NCBI GenBank assembly: GCA_046297395.1
Contig: JBKCNM010000004.1
Span: 1 to 26,092 of the forward strand
DNA from: JBEICQ01 sp046297395
Lineage (GTDB): Bacteria > Bacteroidota > Bacteroidia > UBA4408
Direction of reading: 5' to 3'
DNA length: 26,092 nucleotides
The number at the start of each line of letters is the position of its first letter. Within the stretch, counting starts at the first letter, position 1. This document shows, one piece after another, positions 7,986-15,126 of this stretch. Made by a program: the position numbers and the translations under genes. The notes beneath the pieces were generated by a model. The model had not been told where the DNA came from. It was given only the letters and a program-made list of their open reading frames with translations, and made no database searches.

Positions 7986-8052
7986 GGTTTTTTAAAATTT
8001 GTGTGAAGGTATTAATAACTCTTTTTTTCTTGCGGAGAAATCAACAGAACGG

Positions 8053-8081
8053 CAAAAAAAAACCCCGGTAAAAACCGGGGT
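8053..8081 (-). terminator. Intrinsic terminator of the MarR gene
   Basis: On the minus strand an 8-bp stem (ACCCCGGT / ACCGGGGT, at 8074-8081 and 8062-8069) with a TTTT loop is followed by a run of about nine T down to 8053. It lies 21 bp past the MarR stop and isolates that gene from the DUF2130 operon. Confidence 0.9.
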
Positions 8082-8101
8082 AAAATTGATTTTGCCGAAT
8101 A

Positions 8102-8554
8102 TCAATTCAGTTGAGAAACCATTTGTAGCAAACGATCATTAAAATCTCTTGAAGTTTTTGCATTCATTTCAAAGAAATCTTTGTCGAAGCGCTCTACTTT
8201 CGAGATGGCCGCAGTACATACTTTTTCTCCCTGTGCAGTGAGCTCAATGGATTTTGCACGGGTATCAAACGAATGTTTGCTTCGTTTAATAAGTTTCTTC
8301 CGCTGCAGGGTGCGCATGACAATAGAAACAGTCATCGCATCCATACGCGTGTGAGAAGACAACATTGATTGAGTAACTTCTTCGTTTTTCTCACGAAGTG
8401 AAAGGATACTGGCAAGCGTTACAAACTGCGAATGGGTAAGTTTGTACTCGTCAAGGGCATTCTTTACCCCACGCTGCCACAATTGCGTGGCTTTCCATAA
8501 AAGGAATCCTGTGCTTGCTTCAGGGGTTTTGTAATACAATGAAGGTTTTTTCAT
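8102..8554 (-). CDS. MarR-family transcriptional regulator
   Basis: This 150-residue protein has the winged-helix layout of MarR. N-terminal dimer helices (STGFLLWKATQLWQRGVKNA, about 15-34) lead into LTHSQFVTLASILSL and the recognition region VTQSMLSSHTRMDAMTVSIV (about 61-80). The wing with DTRAKSIELTAQGEK follows (about 97-111), then a C-terminal dimer helix. The DxR in the wing is the family's conserved pair. MarR proteins are usually dimeric repressors released by small phenolic or electrophilic ligands; the ligand here is unknown. It is monocistronic, with its own terminator. The leader holds a TACTTTTG box and a small inverted repeat placed where autoregulation would act. No efflux or detoxification gene is adjacent, so its main targets are elsewhere or it regulates one of the flanking units. 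Confidence 0.92.
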   Translation of the reverse strand: MKKPSLYYKTPEASTGFLLWKATQLWQRGVKNALDEYKLTHSQFVTLASILSLREKNEEVTQSMLSSHTRMDAMTVSIVMRTLQRKKLIKRSKHSFDTRAKSIELTAQGEKVCTAAISKVERFDKDFFEMNAKTSRDFNDRLLQMVSQLN

Positions 8555-8578
8555 AAGGTTTTTTTTTAAATTGTTTCT

Positions 8579-8592
8579 GTTAACTATTTAAC
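8579..8592. promoter_or_regulatory. Inverted repeat in the MarR leader, possible operator
   Basis: GTTAACTATTTAAC has 5-bp arms around a 4-bp centre and lies between the -7 box (8599-8606) and the MarR start codon (8554). Position and symmetry suit a self-binding site for a MarR dimer; this is inferred, not shown. Confidence 0.35.
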
Positions 8593-8598
8593 ATTGCT

Positions 8599-8606
8599 CA
8601 AAAGTA
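8599..8606 (-). promoter_or_regulatory. Candidate Bacteroidota -7 element for the MarR gene
   Basis: The minus strand reads TACTTTTG, an exact TAnnTTTG match, 44 bp upstream of the ATG. No matching -33 TTTG is clear. Confidence 0.45.
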
Positions 8607-8664
8607 GGTATTATATATATTAGGCATTTATAATGATGAGACAATTATTGCGATTAATTGTTAA

Positions 8665-8679
8665 ATCCTGATTCAGGAT
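8665..8679. promoter_or_regulatory. Perfect palindrome in the gap upstream of MarR
   Basis: ATCCTGATTCAGGAT has 7-bp arms around one base. It lies between the 3' end of the DUF2279 gene and the MarR promoter. The single-base centre argues against an RNA terminator hairpin and for a protein-binding site, such as an upstream regulator site. Confidence 0.35.
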
Positions 8680-8763
8680 ATTAAAATCAGATTAAGATAG
8701 GGCTTGGTAAAATTGTTAAGCTATACCTACATACATCATCCTGCTTGCTCTACAGATGATTAA

Positions 8764-9672
8764 CTAAAACATCCAGGGCAGAAATCTTAGACCACGCGCA
8801 CCCGAAAATTCTAACGCCGGGAAAGGGACTTTGATAAATCCGAAAGTGTGTAAAAGACGATTAGCCCATTTGCTTTTTGTTTTAATGTCCCGCAGGTTGA
8901 TATCTGCAGAAAGATACCAGCATCTGTAACGGGGAATGTCAGTGTAATGATAAGTGATGTTGTTTTCAGTAAATACATTGCTGCGTGCACCCAACATGCC
9001 TTTTGCCCCCGTGCCCAAACTGATCATGAGAAGTTTGCCCCAGCATCCGGGCAAGCCTTCCAAAGGAAAAGAAATCCAATAGGTTTGCGCATTGTAGTCT
9101 TTGATAATAGATGCTAAATGATTTTCGCCCAACAATGAGGGTCGCATTTTTCGATAAGGACTTGGAGACCATGAAAATCTCATTTGTATTTTTTGCTTGC
9201 CCCAGAGCCGGTCTTGTCCCCAAAACAGCAGAGAGCCCGCTACATTGGCTGCCATGTCGCCTGCAGAAAATCCCCAACCTGTGCCAAATCCATCCATTAC
9301 TTCTATGATGGTGAGATAGCCTAATGTATAACCACAGGCCAATGCAGCAGCCTTTTTTCGTTTGTAACCCGCTTTCTCCAGAAAATTTGTGTATCTATCC
9401 TGTACAAGGTTTACTGTAAAGGCATGACCGAGTTTATCCATCTGAAACCACTCCGGATTGTCATTAAAAAAGTGGAATTGGGAAGTCGAATTTTCCTTGT
9501 ACCAAAGTTGGTAAAGAACAGGAAGGCTGGCAGTCATCGCACCGGGCAGTGCCCAGCGTACCCATGGCTTTTGAAGGGTGTCGGATGAATTGATCTCAGC
9601 CTGTGCCCGGGCCGGTCTCACCATGAATAGTTGCATGGCCAAACATAGTCCGGCAATGCATTTAATAAGCAT
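8764..9672 (-). CDS. DUF2279 membrane/lipoprotein-like protein
   Basis: The 302-residue product starts with a signal-type segment (MLIKCIAGLCLAMQLFMVRP, then ARA before Q). It carries the DUF2279 hallmark around residues 65-85, HFFNDNPEWFQMDKLGHAFT. This is followed by helices with ACGYTLGYLTIIEVMDGFGT and WGFSAGDMAANVAGSLLFWG (about 110-150), and then a strand-rich C-terminal half. The conserved D, H and E residues in DKLGHA and IEVMDG are the likely functional centre, but the family has no known reaction. I chose the ATG at 9672 because it begins the signal segment. It overlaps the last 11 bp of the E1 dehydrogenase gene, so the two are co-transcribed, although no shared function is obvious. 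Its downstream gap contains no convincing terminator. Confidence 0.8.
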   Translation of the reverse strand: MLIKCIAGLCLAMQLFMVRPARAQAEINSSDTLQKPWVRWALPGAMTASLPVLYQLWYKENSTSQFHFFNDNPEWFQMDKLGHAFTVNLVQDRYTNFLEKAGYKRKKAAALACGYTLGYLTIIEVMDGFGTGWGFSAGDMAANVAGSLLFWGQDRLWGKQKIQMRFSWSPSPYRKMRPSLLGENHLASIIKDYNAQTYWISFPLEGLPGCWGKLLMISLGTGAKGMLGARSNVFTENNITYHYTDIPRYRCWYLSADINLRDIKTKSKWANRLLHTFGFIKVPFPALEFSGARGLRFLPWMF

Positions 9673-11671
9673 GCAGGGAGAGTAATTTTTCTTCGAACCT
9701 GGCAGAGGCCAAAAAGTTTTTTTCCAGCAGGATGTTAAATGGTACGGGTGTATCCAACGAAGCACAGCGCATCACCGGGGCATCCAGGAATTCAAAACAG
9801 GCTTCTGTAATTTGTGCAGCAATCTCCCCGCCAATCCCTCCAATAAGTGTATCCTCATGCAGCACTATCGCTTTTCCGGTTTTCTTCACAGATTCGCAAA
9901 TCATCTCGATATCGAAAGGAAGCAAACTGCGAAGGTCAATGATTTCAGCATCAATTTCAGGATGTTTTTTGAGGGTCTCTAAAGCCCAGTGCACACCCAT
10001 TCCATAGGTAATGATACTAAGTGCTGTACCGCTTCGCACACAATTGGCTTTGCCAATTTCAATGGTGTAATATTCCGAAGGCACCTCTCCTGTGATGCTA
10101 CGATACAAGGCCTTGTGCTCAAAATACATCACCGGATTGGGATCGGCAAAAGCAGCACAAAGAAGGCCTTTTGCATCATAGGGTGAAGACGGATACACCA
10201 CTTTTAATCCCGGCGTGTGCACAAACCAGGCTTCATTGCTTTGTGAATGAAATGGCCCGGCGCCCACCCCTGCGCCTGTGGGCATGCGGATAACCACATC
10301 GGCGTTTTGCCCCCAGCGCCAGTGAATTTTTGCCAGATTATTGATGATTTGGTTGAAACCACAAGTAACAAAATCTGCAAATTGCATTTCCACCATGCTT
10401 TTCATCCCCTTGATACTCATGCCCAGTGAAGCCCCTACTATGGCCGATTCACAAAGGGTGGTGTTACGCACCCTGTCTTCTCCAAAAGCGTCCAAAAATC
10501 CTTCGGTCACCTTAAAAGCACCCCCGTAATCGGCAATATCTTGCCCCATAAGAACCAGGTTCGGAAAGCGGTCCATGCTTTGCTTCATGCCTTCCGAAAT
10601 GGCATCTATAAATCTTTTGCTCTGGGTGCTCGAACCCTGTGAAGCTATTACCACTGAAGGCGCAGGCGCATATACATCTGCAAGCTCTTCATGCGTATCA
10701 GGAACAATATCTGGTTGAGAAAAAGCAAGTTGTAATCCGGTTTCAATTTTGTCTTTGATTTCTGCGCGAAGTGCATCTGCATCTTCTTTGCTGAGGAGAC
10801 CGTTTTCGATGAGGTAATTTTCGTAATTGCTCACAGGATCTTTTTTACCCCAGATCTCAAACAACTCCTGCGGAATGTACTTGGTGCCCGAGGCTTCCTC
10901 GTGTCCTCGCATTCTAAAGGTGATACATTCAAGCAGCACCGGCCTGGGATTTTTTCGCATGCTAACAGCCAGTTTTTTTACGGCGCTGTACACTTCAAGG
11001 ATGTTGTTGCCGTCCACCTGAACAGCCTCCATGCCATAACCAATGCCCTTGTCGATAAACTGCTTGCAGCGGAATTGCTGATTGGAGGGCGTGCTCAATC
11101 CATAACCATTATTTTCAATAGTAAAGATGACAGGCAAATCCCAAACGGCTGCCTGGTTGAGTGCCTCATGAAAATCACCTTCACTGGCTCCACCGTCGCC
11201 CGAAAAAACAAGGGTTACTTTTGGTTCTTTGTTCATTTTTGAGGCCAAGGCAATACCATCTGCAAGTCCCAGCTGTGGGCCCAAATGGGAAATCATCCCC
11301 ACGATATGATGTGGGTTGCTGCCAAAGTGAAAAGACCGCTCCCTGCCTTTAGAAAATCCATTTTGATGTCCCTGAAATTGAGAAAACAATTGTCCGTAAT
11401 CCATTCCCCTGCAGGTAAACACACCCAGGTTGCGGTGCATGGGTAAAATGTATTCGTCTTCCTCAAGGGCCATGGTACAGCCCACCGCAATGGCTTCCTG
11501 TCCGATGCCGGAAAACCATTTGGAGATTTTTCCCTGCCGGAGCAGAATCAACATTTTTTCTTCAATCATGCGGGGCTCTAGCAAACCCCTGTATAGCATC
11601 AACAGTTCATTGTTGGTCAAGCCAAGTCGCTTGTATTTTAACGGGGGAGGAGCGGGGTAAGTCTGGTTCAT
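9662..11671 (-). CDS. Fused 2-oxoacid dehydrogenase E1 (alpha + beta), branched-chain type
   Basis: This single 669-residue chain joins both E1 subunits. Residues ~1-330 are the alpha part, with the thiamine diphosphate motif G158-D-G to N187-N188 (SGDGGASEGDFHEALNQAA, then IENNGYG) and the MRGHEEAS segment near 254-261. Residues ~350-669 are the beta part, with LMGQDIADYGGAFKVTEG, RMPTGAGVGAGPFHSQSNEA and a transketolase C-terminal domain (STYGMG-like SIITYGMG, then IDLRSLLPFD). E1 decarboxylates a 2-oxoacid and passes the acyl group to the E2 lipoyl domain in the cytosol. Sequence style fits branched-chain 2-oxoacid dehydrogenase better than pyruvate dehydrogenase, but substrate is not certain. 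Fused E1 is common in Bacteroidota. No E2 or E3 gene is in the window. The ATG at 11671 is preferred to a GTG at 11680, because the GTG lies inside the likely -7 box. Confidence 0.92.
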   Translation of the reverse strand: MNQTYPAPPPLKYKRLGLTNNELLMLYRGLLEPRMIEEKMLILLRQGKISKWFSGIGQEAIAVGCTMALEEDEYILPMHRNLGVFTCRGMDYGQLFSQFQGHQNGFSKGRERSFHFGSNPHHIVGMISHLGPQLGLADGIALASKMNKEPKVTLVFSGDGGASEGDFHEALNQAAVWDLPVIFTIENNGYGLSTPSNQQFRCKQFIDKGIGYGMEAVQVDGNNILEVYSAVKKLAVSMRKNPRPVLLECITFRMRGHEEASGTKYIPQELFEIWGKKDPVSNYENYLIENGLLSKEDADALRAEIKDKIETGLQLAFSQPDIVPDTHEELADVYAPAPSVVIASQGSSTQSKRFIDAISEGMKQSMDRFPNLVLMGQDIADYGGAFKVTEGFLDAFGEDRVRNTTLCESAIVGASLGMSIKGMKSMVEMQFADFVTCGFNQIINNLAKIHWRWGQNADVVIRMPTGAGVGAGPFHSQSNEAWFVHTPGLKVVYPSSPYDAKGLLCAAFADPNPVMYFEHKALYRSITGEVPSEYYTIEIGKANCVRSGTALSIITYGMGVHWALETLKKHPEIDAEIIDLRSLLPFDIEMICESVKKTGKAIVLHEDTLIGGIGGEIAAQITEACFEFLDAPVMRCASLDTPVPFNILLEKNFLASARFEEKLLSLHAY

Positions 11672-11679
11672 GGATGGCA

Positions 11680-11687
11680 CAAAAATA
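11680..11687 (-). promoter_or_regulatory. Candidate -7 element for the E1 dehydrogenase, very close to the start codon
   Basis: The minus strand reads TATTTTTG, an exact TAnnTTTG match that ends 8 bp before the A of the ATG at 11671. Transcription would then begin only a few bases before the start codon, giving a nearly leaderless mRNA. Confidence 0.4.
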
Positions 11688-11802
11688 ATACAGTTCCCCT
11701 ACTTCACAGGTGCAATTACTTGTGGCTTTGCCAAAAGATGTAAAAAAGTCCGAAAACATTCGGCAACATGATTGGTTTGGATATAATCAAGCTAAGCATG
11801 CA

Positions 11803-11810
11803 TACCTTTG
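11803..11810 (+). promoter_or_regulatory. Candidate -7 element for the TonB receptor
   Basis: TACCTTTG matches TAnnTTTG. A TTTG at 11776-11779 could be the -33 box, although the 23-bp spacing is longer than usual. The box lies downstream of the ATG at 11768 and 14 bp upstream of the ATG at 11825, which supports the later start. Confidence 0.5.
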
Positions 11811-11824
11811 ACAGGTCTCTGAAA

Positions 11825-13981
11825 ATGTATAAGAAGCACAGTTTTCTCTCCATGGTTCGCTTTTATAAAGCCGGACATTTATTCCCATGGATGCCGCTGT
11901 GCTTTTGTTTTTTCATGACAGTCCCTGCCAAGGCTCAGCATGGAAAGGATACCCTGCATACGCCTTCAAAACAGCTGGAGGAGATTGTTATTTCGTCCGG
12001 CGAAAAGTCCCTTAACCGAAGGGATAGTCCTGTAATGGTTCACACCCTTAGCAGCAGCAAGATGTCAGGTGTCCAGGCTTGCAACCTTTCTGATGCGTTC
12101 CGATTCTCTCCGGGACTGCGTACTGAAACCAATTGCCAAACCTGCAACTACACGCAGTTGCGCATGAATGGCCTGCAGGGTGGATATGCCCAGATCCTGG
12201 TAAACGGCAGGCCCCTGCTCAGCGCCTTGTTGGGGCAATATGGGCTCGAACAAATTCCACTTAACATGATTGAACAAGTGGAAGTAACAAGAGGCAGTGG
12301 CTCATCCTTGTCGGGCCCCAGTGCCATTGGCGGAACAGTAAACCTGATGACTCGTCTTCCTAGGAAAAACAGTGCAGAGGTGCATTCATTTTTTCAATAT
12401 ATCGGCAAGCATACCAACGAGATCAATACAACGGCAAATGCCTCTCTGGTGAATAAAGAGAACAGCTGCGGCATGATGGTAAATTTGAGCAAGCGGAACA
12501 GGCAATGGTTTGATGCCAATGGAGATGGATTCTCTGAATTGCCCATGATGGAGCTGCAATCTGCAGGACTTACCTCTTTTCGCCGATTTGGAGAGAACAA
12601 AAGATTGGAAGTATCTGCCAACTTAATTGATGAGTATCGACTGGGCGGGCAGATGCAAAAAAAATCACCGGAGTTGCTCGAGCAGGCAGAAGAACGCCGC
12701 CACCGCATTTACATGGGCAGTGCAGAATACCGACAGCATTTTAATCTAAACAAATCCATGTGGATGGCATATGGTTCCATCCAGTATATCAATCGTACCC
12801 ATTACACAGGTGTTTTTCCTGATAGTGCCGCAGCAGTTACCAAGCATCTTTCCAATCCTCCTTTTGGAAACACAGTTTCCGGTGCCTCTCAGATAGGCTT
12901 GCGATTGATGCACACACTTCCTGATTTTTTGTTTGGTAAAAATGTGATTACTGCAGGAAGTGAATTCATCAGCGAACATGTATTGGATCAGATTCCTGCC
13001 TATGCCTATTCTGTAAACCAGCTTACCAACAACTGGGGTAGTTACCTGCAAAGTGAATGGCTTTTGGGCAATCATCTTACCTTGCTTTCCGGCCTGCGTG
13101 CCGATAAGCACAACCTGCTTCAAAAATTGGTTTTTTGTCCCCGCCTTGCCATCAGCTATGAGATTTCCGAGAATGCTTTTTTGAGAATGAGTTATGGAAC
13201 CGGCTTCAGGGCTCCGCAGGCATTCGACAGCGATCTGCACACAGCCATTGCAGAAGGAGGAGTATCAAGGGTGCGACTCTCTCCCGGTCTTACCAATGAA
13301 TTTTCTCAAAGTTTTTCAGCTTCCTTGAATAGCGATTTCAATCTGCAAAACGCCTTGATCGGATTTTCTGTGGAAGGATTTTCAACCCACTTGCAAAATG
13401 CTTTTTTCCTCGCACATCTGGGACAGGATGCGAATGGAAATATTTTTGAAAAACAAAATGGTTCGGGTGCAAGGGTAAGTGGTGGTAGCATGGAATTGAG
13501 GGGCGTTTACAAAAAACTGATGGAAGCCAATGCAGGATTCACATTGCAGCAGAGCAGGTTTGACAATCCGGTGGAGTATCTCTTGGGTCTTTCACCTACC
13601 CGCATTTTTCTGCGTACACCAAATGCCTATGGATTTTATACACTCAACATTACTCCGGGAGAAAGGTGGATGTTTTCGCTCAATGGTGTATATACCGGTG
13701 GCATGTTGTTGGCACATTTTGGAGGAGCAGATCCTCAAACTTCTGACCGCATGGTAAATACAAGGGATTTTTTGGAGTTGAGTGGAAAAATTACCAGGAG
13801 GTTTATTTTTCAGCGGTGGCAGGCCGAGTGTTATGCAGGCATGCGCAACATCAGCAATGCCTATCAATCGGATTTTGACAAAGGGAAAAACCGAGACAGC
13901 AATTATATCTATGGTCCGGGAATGCCGCGCACTGTGTATCTCGGATGTAAAATACAGCTCAACAACAGAGACCAAGATTAA
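11825..13981 (+). CDS. TonB-dependent outer-membrane receptor
   Basis: The protein has 718 residues from the ATG at 11825. A signal peptide ends near AKAQ (MPLCFCFFMTVPAKAQ). Next comes a TonB-box-like LEEIVISSGE and a plug domain with RMNGLQGGYAQILVNGRPLL and MIEQVEVTRGSGSSLSGPSA. A ~500-residue barrel follows with the typical SYGTGFRAPQAFDSDLH segment and ends in VYLGCKIQLNN. It would import a large scarce nutrient such as a siderophore, heme or cobalamin using TonB energy; the ligand cannot be read. There is no carboxypeptidase-like N-terminal domain and no SusD partner, so glycan uptake is unlikely. The plug contains a C-x2-C pair (NCQTCNYTQLRM), seen in a subgroup of Bacteroidota receptors. 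The in-frame ATG at 11768 is rejected because the likely promoter lies downstream of it. The DUF3050 gene follows after 162 bp on the same strand. Confidence 0.92.
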   Translation: MYKKHSFLSMVRFYKAGHLFPWMPLCFCFFMTVPAKAQHGKDTLHTPSKQLEEIVISSGEKSLNRRDSPVMVHTLSSSKMSGVQACNLSDAFRFSPGLRTETNCQTCNYTQLRMNGLQGGYAQILVNGRPLLSALLGQYGLEQIPLNMIEQVEVTRGSGSSLSGPSAIGGTVNLMTRLPRKNSAEVHSFFQYIGKHTNEINTTANASLVNKENSCGMMVNLSKRNRQWFDANGDGFSELPMMELQSAGLTSFRRFGENKRLEVSANLIDEYRLGGQMQKKSPELLEQAEERRHRIYMGSAEYRQHFNLNKSMWMAYGSIQYINRTHYTGVFPDSAAAVTKHLSNPPFGNTVSGASQIGLRLMHTLPDFLFGKNVITAGSEFISEHVLDQIPAYAYSVNQLTNNWGSYLQSEWLLGNHLTLLSGLRADKHNLLQKLVFCPRLAISYEISENAFLRMSYGTGFRAPQAFDSDLHTAIAEGGVSRVRLSPGLTNEFSQSFSASLNSDFNLQNALIGFSVEGFSTHLQNAFFLAHLGQDANGNIFEKQNGSGARVSGGSMELRGVYKKLMEANAGFTLQQSRFDNPVEYLLGLSPTRIFLRTPNAYGFYTLNITPGERWMFSLNGVYTGGMLLAHFGGADPQTSDRMVNTRDFLELSGKITRRFIFQRWQAECYAGMRNISNAYQSDFDKGKNRDSNYIYGPGMPRTVYLGCKIQLNNRDQD

Positions 13982-14143
13982 TCCAACGAAAGTGTTGTTC
14001 CGTTAAATGCAAGGCAAGCATTTTTATTCTTTTGGCTAATTTTTTTTTGTGTCAGGACTTTCATTTAGTTGTAACCTGATTGATTTTTACAACACTCCCG
14101 AACACTTCGCCAGAATTGATGTTATTGTTATAAAATCAGTTCT

Positions 14144-14941
14144 ATGGAAATTGTCAACAAAGATGCGGCAAACAGCATCAGAGAAGCCACCGCCGAATTG
14201 CGTCAGCAAATTCTTGTGCATCCCCTATACAGCGCCATCAATAACATTAGTGATCTGAGACTTTTTATGCAAAGTCATGTGTATGCGGTCTGGGATTTTA
14301 TGTCGCTCCTCAAAAGCCTGCAAAATCAGCTCACCTGCACTCGCGTTCCCTGGTTTCCTCAGGGCGATGCTGCTACTCGTTACCTCATCAATGAGATTGT
14401 CACCGGCGAAGAAAGTGATCTTGACCTCATGGGTAAGCGTAAAAGTCATTTTGAGATGTATCTTGATGCCATGGAGCAAACCGGTGCCGATGGAAAATCC
14501 ATTCTGGAGTTCTGTCGCATTCTCTCATCCATTGGAGACCGGCAAATGGCTTATGCAAAAGCCAATACACCTGAAGAGGCAAGACTTTTTGTGGACTTTA
14601 CCTTCGAAGTAATCAACAGTGATAAATCCCATGTTCAGGCAGCCGTTTTTACTTTCGGAAGGGAGGATTTGATTCCCGGAATGTTTCACACTTTTGTAAA
14701 TGAACTGCAGGCACAAATGCCCGAAAGAGTTTCTATGTTCACTTATTACCTGAACAGACACATAGAGATTGACGGCGATCATCATAGCAACCTTGCCATT
14801 GAGATGACCAATCGTTTGTGCGGAAACAATCCACAATTCATCAGAGAAGCCACTGAGGCGGTGAAAACGGCTCTTCGTCTTCGCATCCACCTCTGGAATG
14901 GAGTGCTGAGGTCACTTCCTTCCTACTCGGTTTCCGGATAA
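14144..14941 (+). CDS. DUF3050 protein, candidate heme-oxygenase-like metal oxidase
   Basis: This 265-residue, mostly helical soluble protein matches DUF3050 through HPLYSAINNISDLRLFMQSH, FPQGDAATRYLINEIVTGEE, SHFEMYLDAM, VFTFGREDLIPGMF and RHIEIDGDHH. As far as I recall, Pfam places this family in the heme oxygenase/TENA-like clan. The carboxylate and histidine residues (E90, H102, E174, H206, D210, H213) resemble the iron ligands of heme-oxygenase-like diiron oxidases, which have an H-x3-D-x2-H motif in their last ligand helix. The real reaction is unknown. It follows the TonB receptor by 162 bp on the same strand, with no clear terminator or TAnnTTTG box between them, so they may share a transcript. 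carB begins 185 bp downstream. The ATG at 14144 opens the family-like sequence directly. Confidence 0.85.
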   Translation: MEIVNKDAANSIREATAELRQQILVHPLYSAINNISDLRLFMQSHVYAVWDFMSLLKSLQNQLTCTRVPWFPQGDAATRYLINEIVTGEESDLDLMGKRKSHFEMYLDAMEQTGADGKSILEFCRILSSIGDRQMAYAKANTPEEARLFVDFTFEVINSDKSHVQAAVFTFGREDLIPGMFHTFVNELQAQMPERVSMFTYYLNRHIEIDGDHHSNLAIEMTNRLCGNNPQFIREATEAVKTALRLRIHLWNGVLRSLPSYSVSG

Positions 14942-15093
14942 GCACTTCTTCCTTTCCGGCAAAAATTCCCAGTAAGGTATTTACCGGCAAAGATTTTACA
15001 TGCAGCAACCAATGGTTTTTATCCTTGTGTTTTTCTCCTAAAGACAGAGAGGGAAACATTGAAAGAGGAGTGTTTTACACCTCAAAATTTTAA

Positions 15094-15101
15094 TACCTTT
15101 A
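15094..15101 (+). promoter_or_regulatory. Weak -7-like element for carB
   Basis: TACCTTTA differs from TAnnTTTG only in the last base and lies 25 bp before the carB ATG. Support is weak without a -33 box. Confidence 0.25.
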
Positions 15102-15126
15102 CCCCTTCCCCCAAAACCTTTTCTGC

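Noticed and set aside
8735..8760. ATCATC/GATGAT hairpin as terminator of the DUF2279 gene
   Set aside because: The 6-bp arms enclose a 14-base loop with no T run after them on the minus strand; too weak to call.
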